Of a stretch of DNA of 64,000 nucleotides, positions 21,221 through 33,200 are shown one piece after another. Source of the stretch: Mesostigma viride (Eukaryota; Streptophyta; Mesostigmatophyceae; Mesostigmatales; Mesostigmataceae). The position numbers and the translations under genes were made by a program. Numbering within the stretch: position 1 is the first letter of the stretch; each line of letters begins with the position of its first letter. The notes under the pieces were generated by a model, which saw only the letters and a list, made by a program, of their open reading frames with translations, had not been told where the DNA came from and made no database searches. The stretch spans positions 3,480,763-3,544,762 of the forward strand of contig RPFO01000154.1 in the NCBI GenBank assembly GCA_009746045.1, in the 5' to 3' direction.

Positions 21221-24200
21221 ATGGTCAAAGTTACTCCCTTGCACGTCATCGTGGCGTTTTCGGTGCTGGTGGTGGGGTACAACGTGTACTTCACCATCGA
21301 CCACTACGTCAATCATTTTCTGATCGTGCAACACAACATGGAGGTCCGCCTCCAGCGCCTGGAATCCATGGTGCCCTCCTCTATGACGGGGTTGAACTTA
21401 CTGCCCTCGGAGGAAATGGCTGGGAGAACCAAGGCGTTGCGAGGCAGCGCTGCCACGGTAAGCCCCGCAATATTCTTGTCCTAATGTTTCCCGTATTACC
21501 TGTCCCAATTTGCATTAACACATCTGAATTGAACTGACTTCTTCAACATGCAGTACACATAAGACCCACCCACACTAATTTCACCATGTTGAAGGCAACA
21601 GAACTGGCTTTTTGGCAGCACTACACATACACAGTTAGCACCGAATATCTGTAGTGACAGTTGTATGGTCAGCCACAGCAGCCCTGTGTTCAAGCTATGC
21701 TAGTCTCATCCGCTTGCTCATCATGGTTGTAGCATCGAATAGGAAACCCCTTGGCCCTGTGTTCAAGCCATGTTGGCCCATCACCCGCTCCCTCGTCATC
21801 GCCGTAGCAGCTCTGATGTAACCCTTTGCTTCCGTTATGTGTTTCACAGATGTACCAACTTGTATAGCTTCGTTAGTTCTTGGCGGGTTTGCACAGTTCC
21901 GGGGAACGTGGCTACCTTATGAGTGGGACTGACCATCACATGCATCGCGCCGTGTGCTGCGTGGCCACCTCATGAGTGGGACTGACCATCACATGCATCG
22001 CGCCGTGTGCTGCGTGGCCACCTCATGAGTGGGACTGACCATCACATGCATCGCGCCGTGTGCTGCGTGGTCACCTTATGAGTGGGACTGACCATCACAT
22101 GCATCGCGCCGTGTGCTGCGTGGCCACCTCATGAGTGGGACTGACCATCACATGCATCGCGCCGTGTGCTGCGTGGCCACCTCATGAGTGGGACTGACCA
22201 TCACATGCATCGCGCCGTGTGCTGCGTGGTCACCTTATGAGTGGGACTGACCATCACATGCTGACATCACGCCGTATGCTGGATCATGCAAGCCAGCATG
22301 GGCACTGTATTTCAGGAACTTGGGCATCTTAACTCTCAAACATACCCTCACAAAGCTCCAGGGGCCACCCTGGAAAGCCTAGTGTAACGAGCTGGGCGCA
22401 TTGGGAAGGCTGCATCCGCCAGGGCAATATGAATATTGGCCCTGGGCGACGGCGAAGGAACAGGCTATCGCGTTAATAGGAGTATACTTATGCGTTTATA
22501 CTACATGTTATTGCTTATTTTCCAGGAGAGGGCAAAGGAACAGGTATTGCTCATATCGCAGGAGAGGGCGAGGGAGTTCATTGTTGCATGTATTCCAGGA
22601 GAGGGCAAATGAACAGACAGATATTCATATTCCATGACAGGGCACAGAAACAGGCGATTGCTGATACTCCAGGAGAGGGTCTCGTTAGGCTTCTGCTTCA
22701 TCTTCGGGACCTGCTGCCCCTCCTTCTAAGTTATACAAAGGGCACTGACTAGGGCCATCCCTCAGTAATTACCCGACTGAACCCCCGTGTCCTCTCACTC
22801 ATCCCGTCTCGTCCAAGTTGTAAGCAAGGTCTGTAAAGGACGCTAGGGTGCTCGTACTAGGGTTCCAAATAAGGGCCTTGATGGAGGGTTCCTTTCTCCA
22901 TGGATCATTTTTCCAACGCCCCATTTTGGAATTACTGTTTCCGCACACCTACACACAAACCGCAGGCAGCAAGCACAGTGACAGCCGCCAGCAGCCCCCC
23001 CCCCATCCCCGCCACCATCATGGGGGGCGCCCCAAGCGCCCACAATCCCTGTCGGTACGACAAAGGGGTGGAGTATTGGGGGGACTTGATGCAGGACGGG
23101 ACAGGAAACTTGCAGACGTCACCCGAGGCCTGCTGCCGCTCGTGCCAGCTGCTAGCACCGCGGCCTGATGGCAAGGACTGCAACACGTGGGTGTGGTGCG
23201 GCAAGCAAGGGGGTTGCGGGGTGGCCCCCTATCACCAGCCGCAGTATTCCTGCTGGTAAGCACTGCTGGTTGGTTACTGGCCATTGGAGCGTTGACACAG
23301 CACAGTGGTTGAATACTTACGGTTTGAGTGTTTTGTAAGCGCGGTGATCGATTTCTAACCGTTGGAGTGTTGTGTATGTGCGGTGGCCGGTCATTTACCG
23401 TTTCAGTGAGAAACATGGTTGTTGATTACTAACCATGTGAGTGCTGAGCGATTGCGAACCATTTGATAAGTGGATCATGTGAGTGCATTGATAAGTGGTG
23501 TACATGTCATGAAAGCCACTAGCCCCAGTACTCCTGTCGGTGAACTCTCTCTCCCTATCCCTGATTCTCTCTCCTTCTCTCTCCTTCTCTCTCCTTCTCT
23601 CTCCTTCTCTCTCCTTCTCTCTCCTTCTCTCTCCTTCTCTCTCCTTCTCTCTCCTTCTCTCTCCTTCTCTCTCCTTCTCTCTCCTTCTCTCTCCTTCTCT
23701 CTCCTTCTCTCTCCTTCTCTCTCCTTCTCTCTCCTTCTCTCTCCTTCTCTCTCCTTCTCTCTCCTTCTCTCTCCTTCTCTCTCCTTCTCTCTCCTTCTCT
23801 CTCCTTCTCTCTCCTTCTCTCTCCTTCTCTCTCCTTCTCTCTCCTTCTCTCTCCTTCTCTCTCGTTCGCTCACCTTCTCCCTCCTTCTCCCTCCTCCGCG
23901 AATCCCCCCCATTCCCCCTTGTTCTCCCTCATTATCCCGGCTGGCCACCCCCCTGCAGGCTCAAGTGGCTACCCCACCCTGAGCTGGCAAGCTTTGGAGT
24001 CTCCGAGGCCCGGCGTGGTGGCGGTGCATCCGACTGGACGTCGGGGTCACTGGCTGAGCCGATCACCTTGTGAGTGGTGAAGTGGGCGATCTAGTGGATC
24101 ACTGCGAGTCGCAGATTGGTCAGTGATTTGTTGATGTGTGACGGTGTAGTTGGTGGGTAAGTGAGTTGTGAATTTTTGGCGGTGAATTGGGTAAGTGAGT

Positions 24201-27200
24201 TGTGGAGAGGGCGGTGTACTAGGCTTTGCGATAGCCACCCCTTGCTTTTGGCGGGTATTCGGGGTTGTCGCGATCGTCGCGATAGATCAGGACACTGAGT
24301 GGAGATGGGACCTAGTATGAGCAGACTGCGAGTCGTAGATGTGTGACATTGTAGTGGGTGAGTTGTAGGGCTGTGGGTTTAGTGGTATTGTATGAATGGA
24401 TAGAGTTGGTGGTGGAGTGGGTCAGTGTGAGTTGTAGATGTCTGATGGTGCTTCGGGCAAGTGAGTGGCAAGATTGGCGGCGTAGTGGATACGTGAGTTG
24501 TATTACCGTAAACCTTGCATTGTGAAGTGGGATATGTTTCCTATCAAAAGAGCGGCTTTGTACACTCGTAAAATTTGCAGTCTGCAGTGGCTTAGGGTTC
24601 TCATGGAGAGAATGGATTTCCTGTGATGAGAATGAAATGATTCAATTAGATTTAGGGACCTGTGCATTTTCAGATGACATCAGATACGTGACTGTGCTAA
24701 CTTTTTGCTAGGAAAGTATTCTGTACAAATATCCTACTCCGCATGTGAAAAGTAGCTTTGGTGGTGTACTGGACCAGCACACCATGCAGATGCAAACCAG
24801 GGCTTTGAAGTGCGAAGATGCTTCCATTTGGAAGATTAATAAGCATGTGGGCGATGGAAGAGCAGCTCTTCTATTAAGTGGGCCACCAAGTTCATGAACA
24901 TGTACTAACTTTCCAAGGGAGTTCCTATTCAGATCTTAGATGGCAATCCCTGGATAGAGCCGCATACTGTGCACCATTCTGTGTTTCCCCTTCGTATGTT
25001 TTCCCTTTGCCCACTCTGTTCCCATCTCCTGCAGCCACGTCGCATTCCACCTGTGCGCTGGCAGGTGTAGTGGCACATCTTGATCTGGCACTTTGCCCCC
25101 TAGTAGCCGCCAAGGGAACGGTCCCCCTGGATCTCAAGCCTACAGCTCCGGCTGGTATTCCATTAGTTGCAATAACAGTAGCACCTGTAGTAGCCATAGT
25201 ACTGTAGCTGCAATCAGTGACCATTTCTATCAGCTTCCCATCTCGTGCAGCTAGTAGGGTTGGGGCATGATGCAGTCGATCTTTGTTCTTAACCCGCTTG
25301 TGTACCTATCTTGTGATGAGATTTGCATAGTACTCCGTGGCATGCCTCTGCGCATGACTCGCAAGTGCGTACTTACTCCGCACCTCCCAGCCAAGCTCAA
25401 TGGTGCCCACGCTTCCGTGCCAACACGCATGCCTGCATGCACACTGGGGGCACGTCGAAATGGGAAGCTCCCAGACAAAGTCAACAATGCCTCTGCCTGC
25501 CTGCCCGCCTTCCTACTTTTCTGCATGCATCTCGAGGGCATGCTTTTGTGCAGCTCCCAGCCGGAGCCAGGCCCCCACCGCGCGTACCACGTGCTGGTCT
25601 CCAGCGACGCGTCCACGTATAACCGCTGGCAGCTGCGCATCATGTACTACTGGTACCAGAAGCAGCGCGCCGCGGACACGTCCGGTGGGTGGGGGGTGGG
25701 GATTTGAACTCCTAACAAAATCCATCGGGTGGGGTGGAGCTTGGAGACTTGACGAGTAGCAAAATGCCTCGGGTGGGTGGGGCTTGCAGACTTGACCAAT
25801 AGCAAAATGCCTCGGGTGGGTGGAGCGTGGAGACTTGACGAATAGCAAAATGCCTCGGGTGGGTGGGGCTTGCAGACTTGACCAATAGCAAAATGCCTCG
25901 GGTGGGTGGATCTTGGAGACTTGACCAATAGCAAAATGCCTCGGGTGGGTGTTTCTTGAAGACTTGACCAATAGCAAAATGCCTCAGGTGGGTGGGGCTT
26001 GGAGACTTGACAAATAGCAAAATGCCTCGGGTGGGTGGATCTTGGAGACTTGACCAATAGCAAAATGCCTCGGGTGTGTGGGGCTTGCACACTTGACCAA
26101 TAGCAAAATGCCTCGGGTGGGTGGATCTTGGAGACTTGACCAATAGCAAAATGCCTCGGGTGGGTGGGGCTTGGAGACTTTACCAATAGCAAAATGCCTC
26201 GGGTGGGTGGGGCTTGGAGACTTGACCAATAGCAAAATGCCTCGGGTGGGTGGATCTTGGAGACTTGACCAATAGCAAAATGCCTCGGGTGGGTGGATCT
26301 TGGAGACTTGACCAACAGCAAAATGCCTCGGGTGGGTGGGGCTTGGAGACCTGACCTCAACCGATGCAAATTACATGTACATGTCACCCCAAAGCTTGGT
26401 TGCTCGTCTGCGCTCGTCGTCTGTACTATTGGAGGAATTTTGTTTTCTGTCACTATACAGTAGAGCTACGATATGTTTTCATGCACCGTGGAACTCCAGG
26501 GCAAACTCGTGGGCAAACAGACTCAAGACTGGCCACATCTTCCCCGATGCTTATCTGTTTCAGGCCGCAGGGGCCTCAAACGGATTGTTACACAGGTCGG
26601 ACAAATATAAATGATATTTGGCCGTATTTGCGCATTTGATTTATAAATGTTGCATATTTAGTCCACTAAATTAATCCAACGGTGAACCACGTTCGGCAAA
26701 AAATATTTAGATTAATCCAACGGTGAAACCGGCTTTGACCAAAATATTTAGATTAATCCAACGGCGAAACAGTTTTGACCAAAATATTTAGATTAATCCA
26801 ACGGCGAAACCGGCTTTGACCAAAATATTTAGATTAATCCAACTGCGAAACAGTTTTGACCAAAATATCTAAATTAATCCAACGGTGAAACCGGCTTTGA
26901 ATATTTAAATTAATCTAAATGAATATTTAAATACTCGTGCCGCCAGGGCCTTTAACTTTAACATCTGAAGTTTCAGTTTCAGTCTGAACTGGCCGCGTCT
27001 GCGTCCTGCCTCACGCGCCACCAGGAAACTGAGCGGGAAATGCATTTGCCTTAAACTTAAACTTGCACAGGTCGGACAAACATAAATGATATTTGGCCGT
27101 ATTTGCGCATTTGATTTATAAATGTTGCATATTTAGTCCACTAAATCAATCCAACGGTGAACCCCGTTCGGCAAAAAATATTTGGATTAATCCAACGGCG

Positions 27201-30200
27201 ATACAGTTTTGACCAAAATATTTAGATTAATCCAACGGCGAAACCGGCTTTGACCAAAATATTTAGATTAATCCAACGGCGAAACAGTTTTGACCAAAAT
27301 ATTTAGATTAATCCAACGGCGAAACAGTTTTGACCAAAATATCTAAATTAATCCAACGGTGAAACCGGCTTTGACCAAAATATCTAAATTAATCCAACGG
27401 CGACCGGTAAGCAGCCAAAAGTATTTAAATCATATTTTATTTATATTTGTCCGACCTGTGGATTGTTACATCAAGTCTTATGAATTAAAGGTAAAAGCAC
27501 GCGACTGCGTCACGTGGGTACCAATAAAGGCAACTACAACCCCTAGAGACAACGAGGAGGGAGGGCGCCCTAGCTTCTCTCATACTCCCTCAAGCGGGCA
27601 GGCCACAGAAGTTGCATCAAGCCCTACAGCCTTGCTGTAAACTATCCTTCGATCTCACGGTAAGGAGAGATGTTCAGAGAACCAAGATGGTATGATATGG
27701 TGCGTGCGGGCTTGCATGGATGACCCAGCACTTGGTTGCTCATCCGTGCTCATCCATGTTATTCAAGATGACTGCGTTCTTTTCCTGTGTCTTCACCAGG
27801 AAAATTTTGGGCTGGAGTATAATCTGTTGGTGTTGACCCGTTGCCACGCCGCGTCGTTGGGCAGTGACGCGTTTTGATGATTCCTGGCACCTAATTCCAC
27901 TTTGTTTGTTATTGTTTGTTAGTTTGTGCTTGTTATCGGTACCTCTGATCGTGCGGTACAGTTCGACACCTCTCAGTTCGGTACCTCTGTATGTCTGTAC
28001 AGTTATGCACGCGATCATGTGCTGGCGAAAACAGCATGTTCTAGCGTGTATCTGTGGCTGACCATGCATGTTTATAACCAGCCTTCAAGTCCAGTATTTT
28101 CGTCCTGTGCTGTGGCCGCGTGCTTATGGCTGATCCTGTGCGGCACGGGCCCATTGGTGATATCGTAGAGTAAGTATTAATAATAACAGTATAAATAACA
28201 GCGATATCAGTAGCTAAATGGGGGATTCCTGTGCCGAGCGGGCCCACTGATCATATCTTAAAGTAAGTAATATTTGTACAAAAAATACGAGTAGTAATAC
28301 CAGTTACTAAGTGGTGGATTCCTGTGCGGAGCAGGGGTGCCTGCCTGTCATGGTTGATGTGCAAGCCATCAGGCCATTGGGCCATCGGGCCATCAGGCGA
28401 TCGGGCCATCAGGCCATCGGGCCATTGGGCCTGCTCGGCTGCTCAACACGGCTGATGCTGACCTTGTTGTGGTGATCGCGTATTTGCTGCAATGTGGAGT
28501 TGTCATTACAATCTTTTGTTAGTCTTAATGGGCAGGCCGTATGGGCGGCCTACCACGGCTTGCACTGACCCTGTTGTTACGATCCTGTGTTTGCTGCCAT
28601 GATCTATCTGCTATGGTCATTACGAACTTGTGGCGGTCTTGATTGGCAGGCCAAATGGGCGGATTCACGCGGCTGCTGCACGACCACCCCGACGAGCTGA
28701 TGGGGGAGATCCCCACCGTGGTGGTTGATAGGGTCAAGAATGACTATGGGTTCGTCGTGCTCAATCGGCCCTGGGCGTTCCAGCAGTGGACGATGAAGTA
28801 AGTGGCCCTACGTGTGGCGCACACCAGCACTACACCATGAAGTAACGGCCCTTGTATAAGGCACACGAGCACCAGAAAAAGAAGTACACCGCCCCAATAT
28901 GATGACGGAGGGGAGAAATATGGAATGTCGTGGGCACAGTATTATAGCTCGCGGGCAAGTGACCGAGGAAGTAAGTGCCCCTATGACATGCGAGGGATGG
29001 CATTGGCCCCATTAGGCATGAACGAATCCATTGGCTTGTCGAAGAAAATGGGATGTTCTAGCATAAGGCCCTTTACAATGGAGGCAATGGGAATGACATG
29101 GTACAATGTCTGAGTGCCGCATGAGAATTTTTGTGGTATATTGTGTGATACAAATATGCTAAAACCTTCACCCCCTTCCCCCAACCACACCAATCCTCCT
29201 GCGTTGTACCCCTGCGCGTCATGATCAACCACACACACCAGATATTGCCAACTACCTTCCGATGCCCATCTCTAGGCCCCCCCCCCCCCCTGTTCTGCCT
29301 TCACCCCCACCCCCACCAGATTCATCGAGGCCATCCCTGAGAATAGGTCCGTCTCGATACCTCTCCACCCCTTCCGCTATTTAAACCTCACCATGCTTCC
29401 CACTTCTTACCCCCCCACATCATCATTCCCACCCACCCAACCAGATACAGCCAAATACGTTCTGATGCCCCACCTCTAGCAACCTCCCCCTCGCTCCTTT
29501 GTTCTTCTGTCTTCATCCCCACCCCCGCCACCCAGATACATCGAGACTATCCCTGAGAAATATATTTTGATGGCGGAGCCCGACCATATATTCATGAAGC
29601 CCCTGCCCAACCTGATGGTGGGAGACCAGCCGGCCTCATTTCCGTTCTTCTACATCACCCCGGCGGAGCACCCCGACCTCGTGCGCACGCTGCTGAGCAA
29701 GCACCTGGTGCGTTGCATTGTACTGTGAAATTGAAAGAGGGGCCAAATGGTATTCTACAATAGAGGTGGGTTTGCGCACGCTGCTGTCAGTAACTCGCCC
29801 ATTGGCTAATAAATTATTCCTAGTTCCTCATTAACTAATTCGCACCAGAACCCCCCCCTCAGCAACAAGGAGGTGGCACAGCTGGACCCTGTCGGCAACT
29901 CGCCGACGCTTCTGTCCAAGTACGACCTGCGCACGGTGGCCCCGGTGTGGGTGAACATGAGCTTTGAGATAAAGCTGAACAAGCAGTCGGACGCCGAGTG
30001 GGGGTGGATGCAGGAGATGTATGCCTACTCGTTCGCGGCGCACCTGGTATGTTGGCTAGATAGGGAGATAGGGTATTTGATGATGTTGTTGCTTGCATTG
30101 GCATTCGGGGTGGAGGCAGGAGATGTATGTCTTTTTTTCTTTTCTTTTCTTTTCTTTTCTTTTTTTTGTAAGGTTACTTGTGGGATATGTGTATTGAATC

Positions 30201-33200
30201 AGGTTGGGGATTATATGGGGATTCGTGCGCTGCGCAACTGCTCAGATCAACAGATGGGGAGTTCGGAGAGGGCATAAGGGTTTTACTTGCAAGATAGAGG
30301 ATAGAGTGGGGGTGGAAGCAAGAGGCTGAAGTAGTGGGAAAGGAGGGACAGGAGCATATATGAGAACCGTTTGGTTGGTAGTCAAAGTATGGTCTTGATG
30401 CTAGAAAACTATGCGAGAGATATGTTTAATAGGGGAATATGGGCAATCAAAAGGTATTGTTTATGACAATCGCATGAGCATGCTGATTGCCAGTGGCCTG
30501 TGCCTAGTTGCCAACCCCATCGCTATGGTTTCTGTAGTACTTGCTAGTATCGAACTCTGGGGCTACGTTGCACTTGCATTTCCCTCCATTGCGCCGACAA
30601 ATGTCGCCAACAGGACCGATATTCCGCAAATGTCACAGCAGTCCTCTGGACAAATGTTTATAGACTTGGAGGTACCCTGTGCAATGTCTCCATGGAAGTG
30701 AATCCTGATGTGGTTTACTCCAAGCTGCCCTGGCCAGCCCCTATGTGGGAGCTGATTGGCAGAGATTTGGTTGAGCTTCATGATCAATGTGGCTTACTGC
30801 AGCTTGTTAAAAGTGTTCTGTGGCACTGCTATGTTATATACGATGAACCTTATTATATAGATGTATTTTGCCTTTGGTTAACGCTGTGCTTTCGTCAACA
30901 TTGAGAAAAATCTATCCGCTTGTAGGTCTATCTGCTACTTATAGAGGTGCAACAGGGCACCAATTTATCTTATGCTTCGGCTTCTAATCCCTTTTCCTTT
31001 TCCATGGTTTTCTCGATTTATTTTCGTGTTTCCTAATCCCTTCTGTGTGCATCATCGTCTACTTTGTTGGGCGGCTGCGCAATCCCATGCTGTTGCGATC
31101 CCTGGGAGGAAACAGGTGGGCCTTAAGCATGCCTTGCGGCCAGACTTCCAGTGCCAGCCGCCGTTTGACTACGACTGCGACCTCCACTACATCCTTCACT
31201 ACACATATGGTAAGCCGTCCGCTTCATCGTTGTTTGCTACCCTGAGGTAAGCAAGCAAGCAAAGGGAAAAAAGTCTTACAGGTCACCGCTAGGGTATCGT
31301 ACGGTGACCTTCACTATCACATCGTACGGTGGTACATGGGTGACGTGCAGGAGTTCACGGCGGTCCCAAGGAGGTCATGCTGTCGGTTACAAAACTTTCC
31401 GCGTCGTGTGTCTTGCACCACAAACCCATAAAATGAAAGTGAGCCACAGGAGTGTCACGAAGTCATGCTAGATTTTGAGACTGTGGAAATGAATTGATCG
31501 GTTTTGAACGCGTGTAAGGGTACTGGTGCCCTTTCTCGTCATGAATGGAGTGTCCATGGTGCCTTACAAGATATGTCCGTGCTGTTACGTGGTGCTCTAA
31601 CCATAGGCAGGACTGTAGCATCATCGACAGGCTAATCCAGTGGACAGCCGGCGTCGAAAGCGGGTGGCCTACTTGTTTTCCTGCTGGGTGACATTTTGTG
31701 TTCCCACATAGCATGACCTATTTGTCCCCCCCGCAGCCGATGCGTATTTTATGGTTGTCTTCTGATAGGGTAGTGTGTGCTGTCAGTGGAAGAGCAGTGC
31801 AGTTGTTTTGTTTATTAAATGATCATTCCTGTGCCTCATTGGGCAGTTGCAGAGCACCTCCATGGCGGCTGATCTGCATGCGTATGGGGTGCCGCGTCCT
31901 ATGTGTAGTATTTCACGTAGAATGAGCATAGGTTGCCGCCTCCCATGTGTAGCATTTCAAATAGGTTTGCTATGCCTCATACAATGGGTTTCGTACAATG
32001 TCTTCGCACAAGGGCTTTGTAAAATGGCTTTGTATAGCGGCTCCGTACAGTTCCTTCGTATATCGGCTTGGCACAACCACTTGGCACATCCTCTTGGTAC
32101 AACGACTTAGTACAATGGCCTGCTACAGCCTCCTCCTATGGCTTTGTGCAGCTTTAGTGACCAATGTGTGGCAGCCCCTGCATGCTCCGTGCTACCAGGC
32201 GACTTCATGCGGGCCAATGGCACGCTGACGGAGGAGCTCAAGGCCGATGTGGCGTGGGCGTTCAACAAGGTAACTGTGTAACTGTGTAGCTCATTAAAAC
32301 AACAAGCTAGGGCATTCAATAATACATGGATATGTTCCATCTCTTTAATTTTGCTCAAGGATGATGTGGCATGACCGCCCAACTCGGTATGCTTGTGTTT
32401 TCTGTTTAGACCTGCGTGGGCGCTCAACAAAGTAATGCAACTTGTAAAACAAACAAGATACTGGGTGAAATGGAATGGGGTGGGGTGGGGTGGGGTGGGG
32501 TGGGGTGGGTGGGGTGGGGTGGGGTGGGGTGGGGTGGGGTGGGGTGGGGTGGGGTGGGGTGGGGTGGGGTGGGTGGGGTGGGGTGGGTGGGGTGGGTGGG
32601 GTGGGGTGGGTGGGGTGGGTGGGGTGGGTGGGGTGGGGTGGGGTGGGGTGGGGTGGGGTGGGGTGGGGTGGGGTGGGGTGGGGTGGGGTGGGGTGGGGTG
32701 GGGTGGGGTGGGGTGGGGTGGGGTGGGGTGGGGTGGGGTGGGGTGGGGTGGGGTGGGGTGGGGTGGGGTGGGGTGGGGTGGGGTGGGGTGGGGTGGGGTT
32801 AATGCATTGCCCCTCTATATATTTGAGGGGTATGGCGAGTCTGGACTGCTTGCATTGTGAGGTCCTGTTGTGAGGATTCAAGCACGCGTAGACCCTTGCC
32901 TGGCTGTGCCTGTAATAATGGGTGCTAGGCTGTTCGTATATATTTTTATTTATGTGGTTGGAAGATAAAAATCCGAGCGCTGGTAAGTCCAGAAAGTACA
33001 GCCTACAAGAGTTGGCCAGAAATGCCTGATATGTGTTGATCGTGATATTCAAAAGCCATGCAAGCTGTGCCCCTTTTTATATCTGGAAAACAAGTACCTT
33101 TTGACTTGATTGTTACCTTAAGGCATCCAACGCAGTTTCAGTGGTGCTGCTTGTATTTTATTCCATCACCCCAGCTGGAGTCGTTCCATTAATAAATTAA

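Noticed and set aside
21908-22265. CRISPR-like array (regular 53-bp units)
   Set aside because: Units are contiguous with no unique spacers, and the locus is a eukaryotic intron. The 43-bp array at 25.7 kb was rejected for the same reason.
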